Positions 41,601 to 56,600 of a stretch of DNA of 64,000 nucleotides are shown one piece after another. The stretch comes from Acanthosepion pharaonis (Eukaryota; Mollusca; Cephalopoda; Sepiida; Sepiidae): assembly GCA_903632075.3 (NCBI GenBank), contig CAHIKZ030004724.1, forward strand, positions 4,410,001-4,474,000. Reading direction: 5' to 3'. A model generated the notes under the pieces. It saw only the letters and a list, made by a program, of their open reading frames with translations, had not been told where the DNA came from and did not search any database. Position numbers and translations under genes: made by a program. How positions within the stretch are numbered: the first letter of the stretch is position 1; every line of letters begins with the position of its first letter.

Positions 41601-44600
41601 AAAAATGCTTCATTTGAGAAATTTGTCTGTTTCATTTCAAGAAATAACAAGAAAAAAAAGATGAAAGAAAATACTAGTCAAAAATGAATAATAATTGGCA
41701 ATGCTTCATTTGAGAAATTTAGATAATGTTAAGTCTGTTTCATTTCATTTCTTACTTGGTTAAATAAGCAAGAGAAAAAAAGATGAAAAGAAATACTAGT
41801 CAAAAATGAATAATAATTGGCAATACTTCATTTGAGAAATTTAGATAATGTAAGTCTGTTTCATTTCATTTCTTACTTGGTGTAAATAAGCAAGAAAAAA
41901 AAGATGAAAGAAATACTAGTCAAAAAATGAATAAATTGGCAATGCTTCATTTGAGAAATTTAGATGGCAAGTCTGTTTCATTTCATTTTTTCATGTAAAT
42001 AAGCAAGAGAAAAAAAAAAGAAATACTAGTCAAAATGAATAATAATTGGCAATGCTTCATTTGAGAAATTTAGATGAGTAAGTCTGTTTCATTTCATTTC
42101 TTACTTGGTGTAAATAAGCAAGAAAAAAAGATGAAAGAAATACTAGTCAAAAAATGAATAATAATTGGCAATGCTTCATTTGAGAAATTTAGATAAGTCT
42201 GTTTCATTTCATTTCTTTCTTGGTGTAAATAAGCAAGAGAAAAAGATGAAAAAATACTAGTCAAAAAATGAATAATAATTGGCAATCTTCATTTGAGAAA
42301 TTTAGATAATGTATGTTTCATTTCATTTCTTACTTATAAATAAGCAAGAAAAAAAGATGAAAGAAATACTAGTCAAAAAATGAATAATAATTGGCAATGC
42401 TTCATTTGAGAAATTTAGATAATGTAAGTCTGTTTCATTTCATTTCTTACTTGGTGTAAATAAGCAAGAGAAAAAAAGATGAAAGAAATACTAGTCAAAA
42501 AATGAATAATAATTGGCAATGCTTCATTTGAGAAATTTAGATAATGTAAGTCTGTTTCATTTCATTTCTTACTTGGTGTAAATAAAGAAAAAGAGAAAAA
42601 AGAGTCAAAATGAAAATAATTGTAAAAAATCAAAAATGAGATAATAATTTTTTTACTTGGTGTAAATAAGCAAGAGGCAATAGTCTTCATTTGAGAAATT
42701 TAGATAAAAGTCTGTTTCATTTCATTTCTTACTTAATTGTAAATAAGCAAGAGAAAAAGATGAAAGAAATACTAGTCAAAAATGAATAATAATTGGCAAT
42801 GCTTCATTTGAGAAATTTAGATAATGTAAATCTGTTTCATTTCATTTCACTTGGTAAATGAAAATTTGAAAGAAATACTAGTCAAAATGAATAATATGCT
42901 TCATTTGAGAAATTTAGATAAGTAATGTTTCATTTCATTTCTTACTTGGTGTAAATAAGCAAGAGAAAAAATAAGAAATACTAGTCAAAAAAAGAAAAAA
43001 ATGCTTCATGAAGAAATAACTAGTCAAAAATGAATAATAATTGGCAATGCTTCATTTGAGAAATTTAGATAATGTAAGTCTGTTTCATTTCATTTCTTTC
43101 TTGGTGTAAATAAGCAAGAGAAAAAAAAGATGAAAGAAATACTAGTCAAAAAATGAATAATAAATGGCAATGCTTCATTTGAGAAATTTAGATAATGTAA
43201 GTCTGTTTCATTCATTTTTTTGGTGTAAATAAAGAGGATGTAAATAAGTCAAAAATGAAAATAATTGGCAATGCTTCATTTGAGAAATTTAGATAAAAAT
43301 TTCATTTACTTGGTGTAAATAAGCAAGAGAAAAAGATGAAAGAAATACTAGAATAATAAAAATGAATAATAATTGGCAATGCTTCATTTGAGAAATTTAG
43401 ATAAGAAAAAAGTCTGTTTCATTTCATTTCTTACTTGGTGTAAATAAGCAAGAGAAAAAAGATGAAAGAAATACTAGTCAAAAATGAATAATAATTGGCA
43501 ATGCTGAGAAATTTAGAGAAATTTAGATAATGTAAAAGATGAAAGAAATACTAGTCAAAAATGAATTTAATTTCATTTCTGAGAAATTTAGGTAAGTCTG
43601 TTAAATAAGTGTAAAAAAAGAGAAAAAAGATGAAAATACTAGTCAAAAATGAATAATAATTGGCAATGCTTCATTTGAGAAATTTAGATAATGTAAGTCT
43701 GTTTCATTTCATTTCTTACTTGTGTAAATAAGCAAGAGAAAAAAAGATGAAAAAAATACTAGTCAAAAATGAATAATAAATGGCAATGCTTCATTTGAGA
43801 AATTTAGATATTACTAGTCTGTTTCATTTCATTTCTTACTTGGTGTAAATAAGCAAGAGAAAAAAATGAAAAAGAAATACTAGTCAAAAATGAATAATAA
43901 ATGGCAATGCTTCATTTGAGAAATTTAGATAAAACTGTTTCATTTCATTTTTGGTGTAAATACAAGAGAAATTTCAAAAAAGAATAATTGGCAAGCTTCA
44001 TTTGAGAAATTTAGATAACATAAGTCTATTTCATTTCATTTCTTACTTGGTAAATAAATAAGAAAAAAAGAGAAAAAAACTAGTGAAAAATGAATAATAA
44101 TTGGCAAGCTTCATTTGAAATGAATAACTTGGTGTAAATAAGCAAGAGAAAAATTTGAAATATTTAGATAAAAAATGAATAATGTTTGGCAATGCTTCAT
44201 TTAGAAATTTAGATAACATAAATCTGTTTCATTTCATTTCTTACTTGGTGTAAATAAGCAAGAGAAAAAGATGAAAGAAATACTAGTCAAAAAATGAATA
44301 ATAATTGGCAATGCTTCATTTGAGAAATTTAGATAATGTAAGTCTATTTCATTTCATTTCTTACTTGGTGTAAATAAGCAAGAGAAAAAGATGAAAGAAA
44401 TACTAGTCAAAAATGAATAATAATTGGCAATGCTTCATTTGAGAAATTTTAATACTTAAGTCTGTTTCATTTCATTTCTTACTTGGTGTAAATAAGCAAG
44501 AGAAAAAAGATGAAAGAAATACTAGTCAAAAAATGAATAATAATTGGCAATAAGTCTTCATTTGAGAAATTTAGATAATGTAAGTCTGTTTCAATTTCTT

Positions 44601-47600
44601 ACTTGGAAAAATAAGCAAGAGAAAAAAAAGAAAAGAAATACTAGAAAAAAATGAATAATAATTGCAATTTCATTTGAGAAATTTAGATAATGTAAGTCTG
44701 TTTCATTTCATTTCTTACTTGGTGTAAATAAGCAAGAGAAAAAAGATGAAAAGAAATACTAGTCAAAAAATGAATAATAATTGGCAATGCTTCATTTTGA
44801 GAAATTTAGATAATGTAAGTCTGTTTCATTTCATTTCTTAATAAATAAGCAAGAGAAAAAGATGAAAGAAATACTAGTCAAAAATGAATAATAATTGGCA
44901 ATGCTTCATTAAAGAAATTTAGAAAAAAATTTCATTTCATTTTTACTTGGTGTAAATAAGCAAGAGAAAAAGATGAAAGAAATACTAGTAAAAAATGAAT
45001 AATAAATGGCAATGCTTCATTTGAGAAATTTAGATAATGTAAGTCTGTTTCATTTCATTTTTACTTGGTGTAAATAAGCAAGAAAAAAAAGATGAAAGAA
45101 ATACTAGTCAAAAATGAATAATAATTGGCAATGCTTCATTTGAAAATTTAGATAAGTCTGTTTCATCTCATTTCATTTGGTGTTTAACAAGAGAAAAAGA
45201 TGAAAGAAATACTAGTCAAAAAAATGAATAATAATTGGCAATGCTTCATTTGAGAAATTTAGATAAATAAGTCTAAAGACAGAAAAGAAATACTAGTCAA
45301 AATGAATAATAAATGGCAATGCTTCATTTGAGAAATTTAGATAAATAAGTCTGTTTCATTTCATTTCTTACTTGGTGTAAATAAGCAAGAGAAAAAAGAT
45401 GAAAGAAATACTAGTCAAAAATGAATAATAATTGGCAATGCTTCATTTGAGAAATTTAGATAAGTATGTTTCATTTCAGTCAAAAAATAAATAAGAAAAA
45501 GAAAAAAAGATGTACAAGCAAGAGAAAAAATGAAATAATCAAAATGAATAAATTGGCAATGCTTCATTTGAGAAATTTAGATAAGTCTGTTTCATTTCAT
45601 TTCTTACTTGGTGTAAATAAGCAAGAAAAAAGATGAAAGAAATACTAGTCAAAAATGAATAATAATTGGCAATGCTTCATTTGAGAAATTTAGATAACAT
45701 AAGTCTGTTTCATTTCATTTCTTACTTGGTGTAAATAAGCAAGAGAAAAAGATGAAAGAAATACTAGTCAAAAATGAATAATAATTGGCAATGCTTCATT
45801 TGAGAAATTTAGATAAGTCTATTTCTTACTTGGTATAAATAAAATGTTTCATTTCATTTTCTTACTTGGTTGTAAATAAGAGAAAAAAAAAAGAGAAAAA
45901 ATACTAGTCAAAAATGAAAAAAAGAAATTTAGTCAAAATGAATAATAATGAAAGAAATACTTCATTTGAGAATTTGAGAAATTTAGATAACATAAGTCTG
46001 TTTCATTTCATTTCTTACTTGGTGTAAATAAGCAAAGAGAAAAAGATGAAAGAAATACTAGTCAAAAATGAATAAAAATGAAATTTAATAATTAAGTCTG
46101 TTTCATTTTCATTTCTTTCATTTGAGAAAAAATGAAAGGAAATACTAGTCAAAAATGAATAATAATGGCAATGCTTCATTTGAGAAATTAGATTTCATTT
46201 CATTTCATTTTTTACTTGGTGTAAATAAGCAAGAGAAAAAGAAATACTGTCAAAATGAAAATAATTGGCAATGCTTCTGAAAATTTAAAATGAATATGGT
46301 GTAAATGGCAAGAGCTTCATTTGAAATAAAAAATGAATAATAAATGGCAATGCTTCATTTGAGAAATTTAGATAACATAAGTCTGTTTCATTTCATTTCT
46401 TACTTGGTGTAAATAACAAGAGAAAAAGATGAAAGTTAAAAAATGAATAATAATTGGCAATGCTTCATTTGAAAATGTTTCATTTCATTTCTTTCTTGGT
46501 GTAAATAAGCAAGAGAAAAAAGATGAAAGAAATACTAGTCAAAAAAATGCAATGCTTCATTTGAGAAATTTAGATAATTTTTTCTTTTTCATTTCATTTT
46601 TACTTGGTGTAAATAAGCAAGAGAAAAAAGATGAAAGAAATACTAGTCAAAATGAATAATAATTGGCAATGCTTCATTTGAAAAATTTAGATAAAGTCTG
46701 TTTCATTTCATTTCTTACTTGGTGTAAATAACAAGAGAAAAAGATGAAAGAAATACTAGTAAAAAAATGAATAATAAATGGCAATGCTTCATTTGAGAAA
46801 TTTAGATAATGTAAGTCTGTTTCATTTCATTTCTTACTTGGTGTAAATAAGCAAGAGAAAAAAGATGAAAGAAATACTAGTCAAAAATGAATAATAATTG
46901 GCAATGCTTCATTTGAGAAATTTAGATAACATAAGTCTATTTCATTTCATTTCTTACTTGGTGTAAATAAGCAAGAGAAAAAAAAAAAGATGAAAGAAAT
47001 ACTAGTCAAAAATGAATAATAATTGGCAATACTTCATTGAGAAATTTAGATAATAATAAGTCTGTTTTTCATTTCATTTCTTACATTTTGGTGTAAATAA
47101 GCAAGAGAAAAAGATGAAAGAAATACTAGTCAAAAAATGAATAATAATTGGCAATGCTTCATTTGAGAAATTTAGATAACATAAGTCTGTTTCATTTCAT
47201 TTCTTACTTGGTGTAAATAATAAGAAAAAGATGAAAGAAAGAGAAAAAAGAATAATAAAAAGAAATACTTAGTCAAAATGAATAATAATTGGTCTGTTTC
47301 ATCTTTTCTTCATTTGAGAAATTGAAAAAGATAGTCAAAATGAAGTGGCAATGCTTCATTTGAGAAATTTTTTAAGAATATTTCATTTCACTTTAAACTT
47401 CAAGATTTGGTGTCAAAAATGAAAATAAAGCAAAGAAAAAAAAATAATGAAAGAAATACTAGAAAAAAATAAATAATAATAAATGGCAATAATAATTTGA
47501 GAAATGAGCTTAGATGAAAAAATTTCCAATAATAAGTCTGTTTCATTTCATTTTTTACTTGGTGTAAATAAGCAAGAGAAAAAAGATGAAAGAAATACTA

Positions 47601-50600
47601 GTCAAAAATGAATAATAATTGGCAATGCTTCATTTGAGAAATTTAGATAACATAAGTCTATTTCATTTCATTTCTTACTTGGTGTAAATAAGCAAGAGAA
47701 AAAAAAGATGAAAGAAATACTAGTCAAAAAATGAATAATAATTGGCAATGCTTCATTTGAGAAATTTAGATAAGATAAGTCTGTTTCATTTCATTTCTTA
47801 CTTGGTGTAAATAAGCAAGAGAAAAAAAAGATGTCAAAAATGAATAATAATTAGTCATTTGAGAAATTTAAAATGAATAATAATTGAGAAAAAAGATGAA
47901 AGAAATGCTTCAAAAATGAATAAAATTTAGACTAATTTGAGAAATTTAGATCTGTCTGTTTCATTTCATTTCTTACTTGGTGTAAATAAGCAAGAGAAAA
48001 AAAAAGATGAAAGAAATACTAGTCAAAATGAATAATAATTGGCAATGCTTCATTTGAGAAATTTAGATAACTGTAAGTCTGTTTCATTTCATTTCTTACT
48101 TGGTGTAAATAAGCAAGAAAAAAAGATGAAAGAAATACTAGTCAAAAATGAATAATAATTGGCAATGCTTCATTTGAGAAATTTAGATAACATAAGTCTG
48201 TTTCATTTCATTTTAAATAACAAGAGAAAAAAAGATGAAAAGAATTGGTGTAAATGGGCAAGCAAGAGAAAAAAGATGAAAGAAATACTAGTCAAAAAAT
48301 GAATAATAAATGGCAATGCTTCATTTGAGAAATTTAGATAATGTAAGTCTGTTTCATTTCATTTTCACTTGGTGTAAATAAGCAAGAGAAAAAAGATGAA
48401 GAAAAATCAAAATGCAAGAGAAAAAAGATATTTTAAGTCTGTTTCATTTCATTTCTTACTTGGTGTAAAAATGAAAAAATAAATACTAGTCAAAAATGAA
48501 TAATAATTGGCAATGCTTCATTTGAGAAATTTAGATAACATAAGATAATCAAGGTTTTTATGTGAATAATAATCATTCATTTTCTTCTGTTTGGTATAAA
48601 GAAAAAAAGATGAAAGAAATACTAGTCAAAAATGAATAAAAAAGCTTCATTTGAATTTCATTTTTCTTGAATTAAATAACAAGAGAAAAAAGATGAAAAA
48701 AATACTAGTCAAAAATGAATAATAATTGGCAATGCTTCATTTAAGAAATTTAGATAAATTAAGTCTGTTTCATTTCATTTTTACTTGGTAAATAAGCAAG
48801 AGAAAAAGATGAAAGAAATACTACAAAAAAATGAATAATAAATGGCAATGCTTCATTTGAGAAATTTAGATAATAAGTCTGTTTCATTTCATTTCTTTCT
48901 TGGTAAATAAGCAAGAGAAAAAAAAAGAAATACTAAAAAAATACTAGTCAAAATGAATAATAATTGGCAATGCTTCATTTGAGAAATTTAGAATAATGGC
49001 AATGCTTATGTCCGTGTTCTCATTTCTTACATGGTGTAAATAAGCAAGAGAAAAAAATGAAAGAAATACTAGTCAAAAAATGAATAATAATTGGCAATGC
49101 TTCATTTGAGAAATTTAGATAACATAAGTCTGTTTCATTTCATTTCTTTCTTGGTGTAAATAAGCAAGAGAAAAAAAAGATGAAAGAAATACTAGTCAAA
49201 AATGAATAATAATTGGCAATGCTTCATTTGAGAAATTTAGATAATGTAAGTCTGTTTCATTTCATTTCTTACTTGGGTAAATAAGCAAGAGAAAAAAAGA
49301 TGAAAGAAATACTAGTCAAAATGAATAATAATTGGCAATGCTTCATTTGAGAAATTTAGATAAGTATGTTTCATTTCATTTCTTACTTGGTGTAAATAAG
49401 CAAGAAAAAAAGATGAAAGAAATACTAGTCAAAATGAATAATAAATGGCAATACTTCATTTGAGAAATTTAGATAACATAAGTCTGTTTCATTTCATTTC
49501 TTACTTGGTGTAAGGAGAAAAAATAAGCAAGAGAAAAAAAGATGAATATGAAATACTAGTCAAAAATGAATAATAATTTGGCAATGCTTCATTTGAGAAA
49601 TTTAGATAACATAAGTCTGTTTCATTTCATTTCTTACTTGGTGTAAATAAAGAGAAAAAGATGAAAAGAATACTAGTCAAAAAATGAATAATAATTGGCA
49701 ATGCTTCATTTGAGAAATTTATATAAATATAAGTCTGTTTCATTTCATTTCTTACTTGGTGTAAATAAGCAAGAAAAAAAGATAAAAGAAATACTAGTAA
49801 AAAAATGAATAATAAATGGCAATGCTTCATTTGAGAAATTTAGATAATGTAAGTCTGTTTCATTTCATTTCTTACTTGGTGTAAATAAGCAAGAGAAAAA
49901 AGATGAAAGAAATACTAGTCAAAAATGAATAATAATTGGCAATGCTTCATTTGAAAAATTTAGATAAGTATGTTTCATTTCATTCCTTACTTTGTGTAAA
50001 TAAGCAAGAGAAAAAGATGAAAGAAATACTAGTCAAAAATGAATAATAATTGGCAATGCTTCATTTGAGAAATTTAGATAACATAAGTCTGTTTCATTTC
50101 ATTTCTTCTTGGTGTAAATAAGAGAAAAAAGATGAAAGAAATACTAGTCAAAAATGAATAATAAATGGCAATGCTTCATTTGAGAAATTTAGATAACTTA
50201 AGTCTGTTTCATTTCATTTCTTTCTTGGTGTAAATAAGCAAGAGAAAAAAGATGAAAGAAATACTAGTCAAAAATGAATAATAAATGGCAATGCTTCATT
50301 TGAGAAATTTAGATAACTTAAGTCTGTTTCATTTCATTTCTTACTTGGTGTAAATAAGCAAGAGAAAAAAAGAAAAGAAATACTAGTCAAAAATGAATAA
50401 TAATTGGCAATGCTTCATTTGAAAAATTTAGATAACAAATGTTTCATTTCATTTTCTTTCTTGGTGTAAATAAGCAAGAGAAAAAAAGATGAAAGAAATA
50501 CTAGTCAAAATGAATAATAATAATTGGCAATGCTTCATTTGAGAAATTTAGATAACATGTAAGTCTGTTTCATTTCATTTCTTACTTGGTGTAAATAAGC

Positions 50601-53600
50601 AAAGAAAAAAAGATGAAAGAAATACTAGTCAAAAATGAATAATAATTGGCAATGCTTCATTTGAGAAATTTAGATAATAAGTCTGTTTCATTTCATTTCT
50701 TACTTGGTGTAAATAAGCAGAGAAAAAGATGAAAAAATACTAGTCAAAAATGAATAATAAATGGCAATGGCTTCATTTGAGAAATTTAGATAACATAAGT
50801 CTGTTTCATTTCATTTCTTACTTGGTGTAAATAAGCAAGAGAAAAAAGATGAAAGAAATACTAGTCAAAAAAATGAATAATAATTTGAGAAATTTGGCAA
50901 GTCTATTTCATTTCATTTCTTCATTTGAGAAATTTCAAAAAGATAATAAATAAGTCTGAAATTTTCATTTCATTTCTTACTTGGTGTAAATAAGCAAGAG
51001 AAAAAAGATGAAAAGAAATACTAGTCAAAAATGAATAATAATTGGCAATGCTTCATTTGAGAAATTTAGATAACATAAGTCTGTTTCATTTCATTTCTTA
51101 CTTGGTGTAAATAAGCAAAGAAAAAAAGATGAAAAAAATACTAGTCAAAAATGAATAATAATTGGCAATGCTTCAAAAATTTAGATAACAAGTCTATTTT
51201 CATTTCATTTCTTATTTCTAAATAACTTGAAAAAAGATGAAAAAATACTAGTCAAAAAATAACAATAAAAAACTTCATTTGAAAAGTTAAATTATGTCTG
51301 TTACAAGAAATACAAGAGAAAAAATGAAAATAATAAAATGGCAATGCTTCAATGCAGAAAAAGAAAAAAGATGTCAAAAAAATAATCATTTGAGAAATTT
51401 AGATAGTCTATTTCAATAAGAGTAAAAAAACAAAAATAAGTCAAAATGTTGGCAATACTTCATTTGAAATTTAGATAACATAAGTCATTTCATTTCATTT
51501 CTTGGTGTAAATAAGCAAGAGAAAATGATGAAAGAAATACTAGTCAAAAATGAATAATAATTGGCAATGCTTCATTTGAGAAATTTAGATAACATAAGTC
51601 TGTTTCATTTTTCATTTCTTACTTGGTGTAAATAAGCAAGAGAAAAAAGATGAAAGAAATACTTAGTCAAAAATGAATAATAATTGGCAATGCTTCATTT
51701 GAGAAATTTAGATAACATAAGTCTGTTTCATTTCATTTCTTACTTGGTGTAAATAAGCAAAGAAAAAAAGATGAAAGAAATACTAGTCAAAAATGAATAA
51801 TAATTGGCAATGCTTCATTTGAGAAATTTAGATAACTTAAGTCTGTTTCATTTCATTTCTTACTTGGTGTAAATAAGCAAGAAAAAAAGATGAAAAAATA
51901 CTAGTCAAAAATGAATAATAAATGGCAATGCTTCATTTGAGAAATTTAGATAACATAAGTCTGTTTCATTTCATTTCTTACTTGGTGTAAATAAGCAAGA
52001 GAAAAAAGATGAAAGAAATACTAGTCAAAAATGAATAATAATTGGCAATGCTTCATTTGAGAAATTTAGATAACATAAGTCTGTTTCATTTCATTTCTTA
52101 CTTGGTGTAAATAAGCAAGAGAAAAAAGATGAAAAGAATACTAGTCAAAAATGAATAATAAATGGCAATGCTTCATTTGAGAAATTTAGATAACATAAGT
52201 CTGTTTCATTTCATTTCTTACTTGGTGTAAATAAGCAAGAGAAAAAAGATGAAAGAAATACTAGTCAAAAAAAAAATGAATAATAAATGGCAATGCTTCA
52301 TTTGAGAAATTTAGATAACATAAGTCTGTTTCATTTCATTTCTTACTTGGTGTAAATAAGCAAGAGAAAAAGATGAAAAAAATACTAGTCAAAAATGAAT
52401 AATAATTGGCAATGCTTCATTTGAGAAATTTAGATAACATAAGTCTGTTTCATTTCATTTCTTACTTGGTGTAAATAAGCAAGAGAAAAAAGATGAAAGA
52501 AATACTAGTCAAAAATGAATAATAATTGGCAATGCTTCATTTGAGAAATTTAGATAACATAAGTCTGTTTCATTTCATTTCTTACTTGGTGTAAATAAGC
52601 AAGAGAAAAAAGATGAAAGAAATACTAGTCAAAAAATGAATAATAATTGGCAATGCTTCATTTGAGAAATTTAGATAACATAAGTCTGTTTCATTTCATT
52701 TCTTACTTGGTGTAAATAAGCAAGAGAAAAAAGATGAAAGAAATACTAGTCAAAAATGAATAATAATTGGCAATGCTTCATTTGAGAAAAGATGATAAGT
52801 CTGTTTCATTTCATTTCTTACTTGGTGTAAATAAGCAAGAGAAAAAAGATGACTAGTCAAAATGAATAATAAATGGCAATGCTTCATTTGAGAAATTTAG
52901 ATAACTTAAGTCTGTTACTATTTCATTTCTGGATACTTGAAAATTTGTAAATAAGCAAGAAAAAAAAGATGAAAGAATACTAGTCAAAAATGAATAATAA
53001 ATGGCAATGCTTCATTTTGAGAAATTTGAGAAATTTAGATTCTTACTTGGTGTAAATAAGCAAAGAAAAAAGATGAAAAAGAAATACTGAATCAAAATGA
53101 ATACTAGTCAAAAAATGTAAAAGTCATTTGTTTAATAATAATTTCATTTCATTTCTTCTTGGTGTAAATAAGCAAGAGAAAAAGATGAAAGAAATACTAG
53201 TCAAAAATGAATAATAATTGGCATTGCTTCATTTGAGAAATTTAGATAACTTAAGTCTGTTACATTTTTCATTTCTTACTTGGTGTAAATAATTTTCAAG
53301 AGTAAAAAAAGATGAAAAGAAATACTAGTCAAAATGAATAATAAATGGCAATGCTTCATTTGAGAAATTTAGATAACTTAAGTCTGTTTCATTTCATTTC
53401 TTTCTTGGTGTAAATAAGCAAGATAAAAAAGATGAAAGAAATACTAGTCAAAAATGAATAATAATTGGCAATGCTTCATTTGAGAAATTTAGATAACATA
53501 AGTCTGTTTCATTTCATTTCTTTACTTGGTGTAAATAAGCAAGAAAAAAGATGAAAGAAATACTAGTCAAAATGAATAATAATTGGCAATACTTCATTTG

Positions 53601-56600
53601 AGAAATTTAGATAACTTAAGTCTGTTTCATTTCATTTCTTTCTTGGTGTAAATAAGCAAGAGAAAAAGATGAAAGAAATACAAGTCAAAAATGAATAATA
53701 ATTGGCAATGCTTCATTTGAGAAATTTAGATAACTTAAGTCTGTTTCATTTCATTTCTTACTTGGTGTAAATAAGCAAGAGAAAAAAGATGAAAAGAATA
53801 CTAGTCAAAAATGAATAATAAATGGCAATGCTTCATTTGAGAAATTTAGGTAATGTAAGTCTGTTTCATTTCATTTCTTACTTGGTGTAAATAAGCAAGA
53901 GAAAAAAGATGAAAGAAATACTAGTCAAAAATGAATAATAATTGGCAATGCTTCATTTGAGAAATTTAGATAACATAAGTCTGTTTCATTTCATTTCTTA
54001 CTTGGTGTAAATAAGCAAGAGAAAAAGAAAAAGATGAAAAGAATACTAGTCAAAAATGAATAATAAATGGCAATGCTTCATTTGAGAAATTTAGATAACA
54101 TAAGTCTGTTTCATTTCATTTCTTACTTGGTGTAAATAAGCAAGAGAAAAAAGATGAAAGAAATACTAGTCAAAAATGAATAATAATTGGCAATGCTTCA
54201 TTTGAGAAATTTAGATAACATAAGTCTGTTTCATTTCATTTCTTTCTTGGTGTAAATAAGCAAGAAAAAAAGATGAAAGTCAAAAATACTAATAAAAAAA
54301 TGAATAATAATTCTGTTTCATTCATTTCATTTGAGAAATTTAGCTTCATTTAACATAAGTCTGTTTCATTTCATTTCTTACTTGGTGTAAATAAGCAAGA
54401 AAAAAAGATGAAAGAAATACTAGTCAAAAATGAATAATAATTGGCAATGCTTCATTTGAGAAATTTAGATAACATAAGTCTGTTTCATTTCATTTCTTAC
54501 TTGGTGTAAATAAGCAAGAAAAAAAAAAGATGAAAGAAATACTAGTCAAAAATGAATAATAAATGGCAATGCTTCAGTTGAGAAATTTAGATAATGTAAG
54601 TCTGTTTCATTTCATTTCTTACTTGGTGTAAATAAGCAAGAGAAAAAAGATGAAAGAAATACTAGTCAAAAATGAATAATAATTGGCAATGCTTCATTTG
54701 AGAAATTTAGATAACATAAGTCTGTTTCATTTCATTTCTTACTTGGTGTAAATAAGCAAGAGAAAAAGATGAAAGAAATACTAGTCAAAAATGAATAATA
54801 ATTGGCAATGCTTCATTTGAGAAATTTAGATAACTTAAGTCTGTTTCATTTCATTTCTTACTTGGTGTAAATAAGCAAGAGAAAAAAGATGAAAAGAATA
54901 CTAGTCAAAAATGAATAATAATTGGCAATGCTTCATTTGAGAAATTTAGATAACATAAGTCTGTTTCATTTCATTTCTTACTTGGTGTAAATAAGCAAGA
55001 GAAAAAAGATGAAAGAAATACTAGTCAAAAATGAATAATAATTGGCAATGCTTCATTTGAGAAATTTAGATAACATAAGTCTGTTTCATTTCATTTCTTA
55101 CTTGGTGTAAATAAGCAAGAGAAAAAGATGAAAGAAATACTAGTCAAAATGAATAATAATTGGCAATGCTTCATTTGAGAAATTTAGATAACATAAGTCT
55201 GTTTCATTTCATTTCTTACTTGGTGTAAATAAGCAAGAGAAAAAGATGAAAAGAATACTAGTAAAAAATGAATAATAAATGGCAATACTTCATTTGAGAA
55301 ATTTAGATAATGTAAGTCTGTTTCATTTCATTTCATTACTTGGTGTAAATAAGCAAGAGAAAAAAAGATGAAAAGAAATACTAGTCAAAATGAATAATAA
55401 TTGGCAATGCTTCATTTGAGAAATTTAGATAACTACTAGTCAAAAGTCTGTTTCATTCATTTCATTTTCTTACTTGGTGTAAATAAGCAAGAGAAAAAAG
55501 ATGAAAAGAAATACTAGTCAAAATGAAAAAATGAATAATAAATGGCAATTGCTTCATTTGAAAGAAAATTTAGATAACATAAGTCTGTTTCATTTCATTT
55601 CTTACTTGGTGTAAATAAGCAAGAGAAAAAAGATGAAAGAAATACTAGTCAAAATGAATAATAATTGGCAATGCTTCATTTGAGAAATTTAGATAACATA
55701 AGTCTGTTTCATTTCATTTCTTACTTGGTGTAAATAAGCAAGAGAAAAAAGATGAAAGAAATACTAGTCAAAAATGAATAATAATTGGCAATGCTTCATT
55801 TGAGAAATTTAGATAACATAAGTCTGTTTCATTAATTTTCTTTTTACTTGAATAATAAATAATGCTTCATTTGAAAAATAAGATGTTTCAAAGAAAAACT
55901 AAAAATACTAGTCAAAAAATGAATAATAATTGGCAATACTTCATTTGAAATTTAGATAAGTATGTTTCATCTCATTTCTTCATTTGAGAAATTAGTAAAT
56001 AATTAATGCTTCATTTAAAGAAATTTAGATATGTCTGTTTCATTTCATTTCTTACTTGTAAATAAGTGTAAATAAGTCAAAAAGAATAAAATTGGCAAGC
56101 TTCATTTGAAAAGAAACTTAAAGTCTGTTTCATTTCATTTCTTTCTTGGTGTAAATAAGCAAGAGAAAAAAAATGAATAAGTCAAAAATGAATAATAATT
56201 GGCAATGCTTCATTTGAGAAATTTAGATAACTTATGTCTGTTTCATTTCATTTCTTACTTGTGTAAATAAGCAAGAGAAAAAAAAAAAGATGTCAAAAAA
56301 ATAATAAAATATACTTCATTTGAAAAAATGAATAAAATGGCAATGCTTCATTTGAGAAATTTAGATAACTTAAGTCTGTTTCATTTCATTTCTTACTTGG
56401 TGTAAATAAGCAAGAGAAAAAAAGATGAAAGAAATACTAGTCAAAATGAATAATAATTGGCAATGCTTCATTTGAGAAATTTATTTCATTTCTTTTTCTT
56501 ACTTGGTGTAAATAACTCAAAATGAATAAGTCAATGCTTCATTTGAGATTTGTTAGTCTATTTCATTTCATTTCTTACTTGGTGTAAATAAGCAAGAGAA

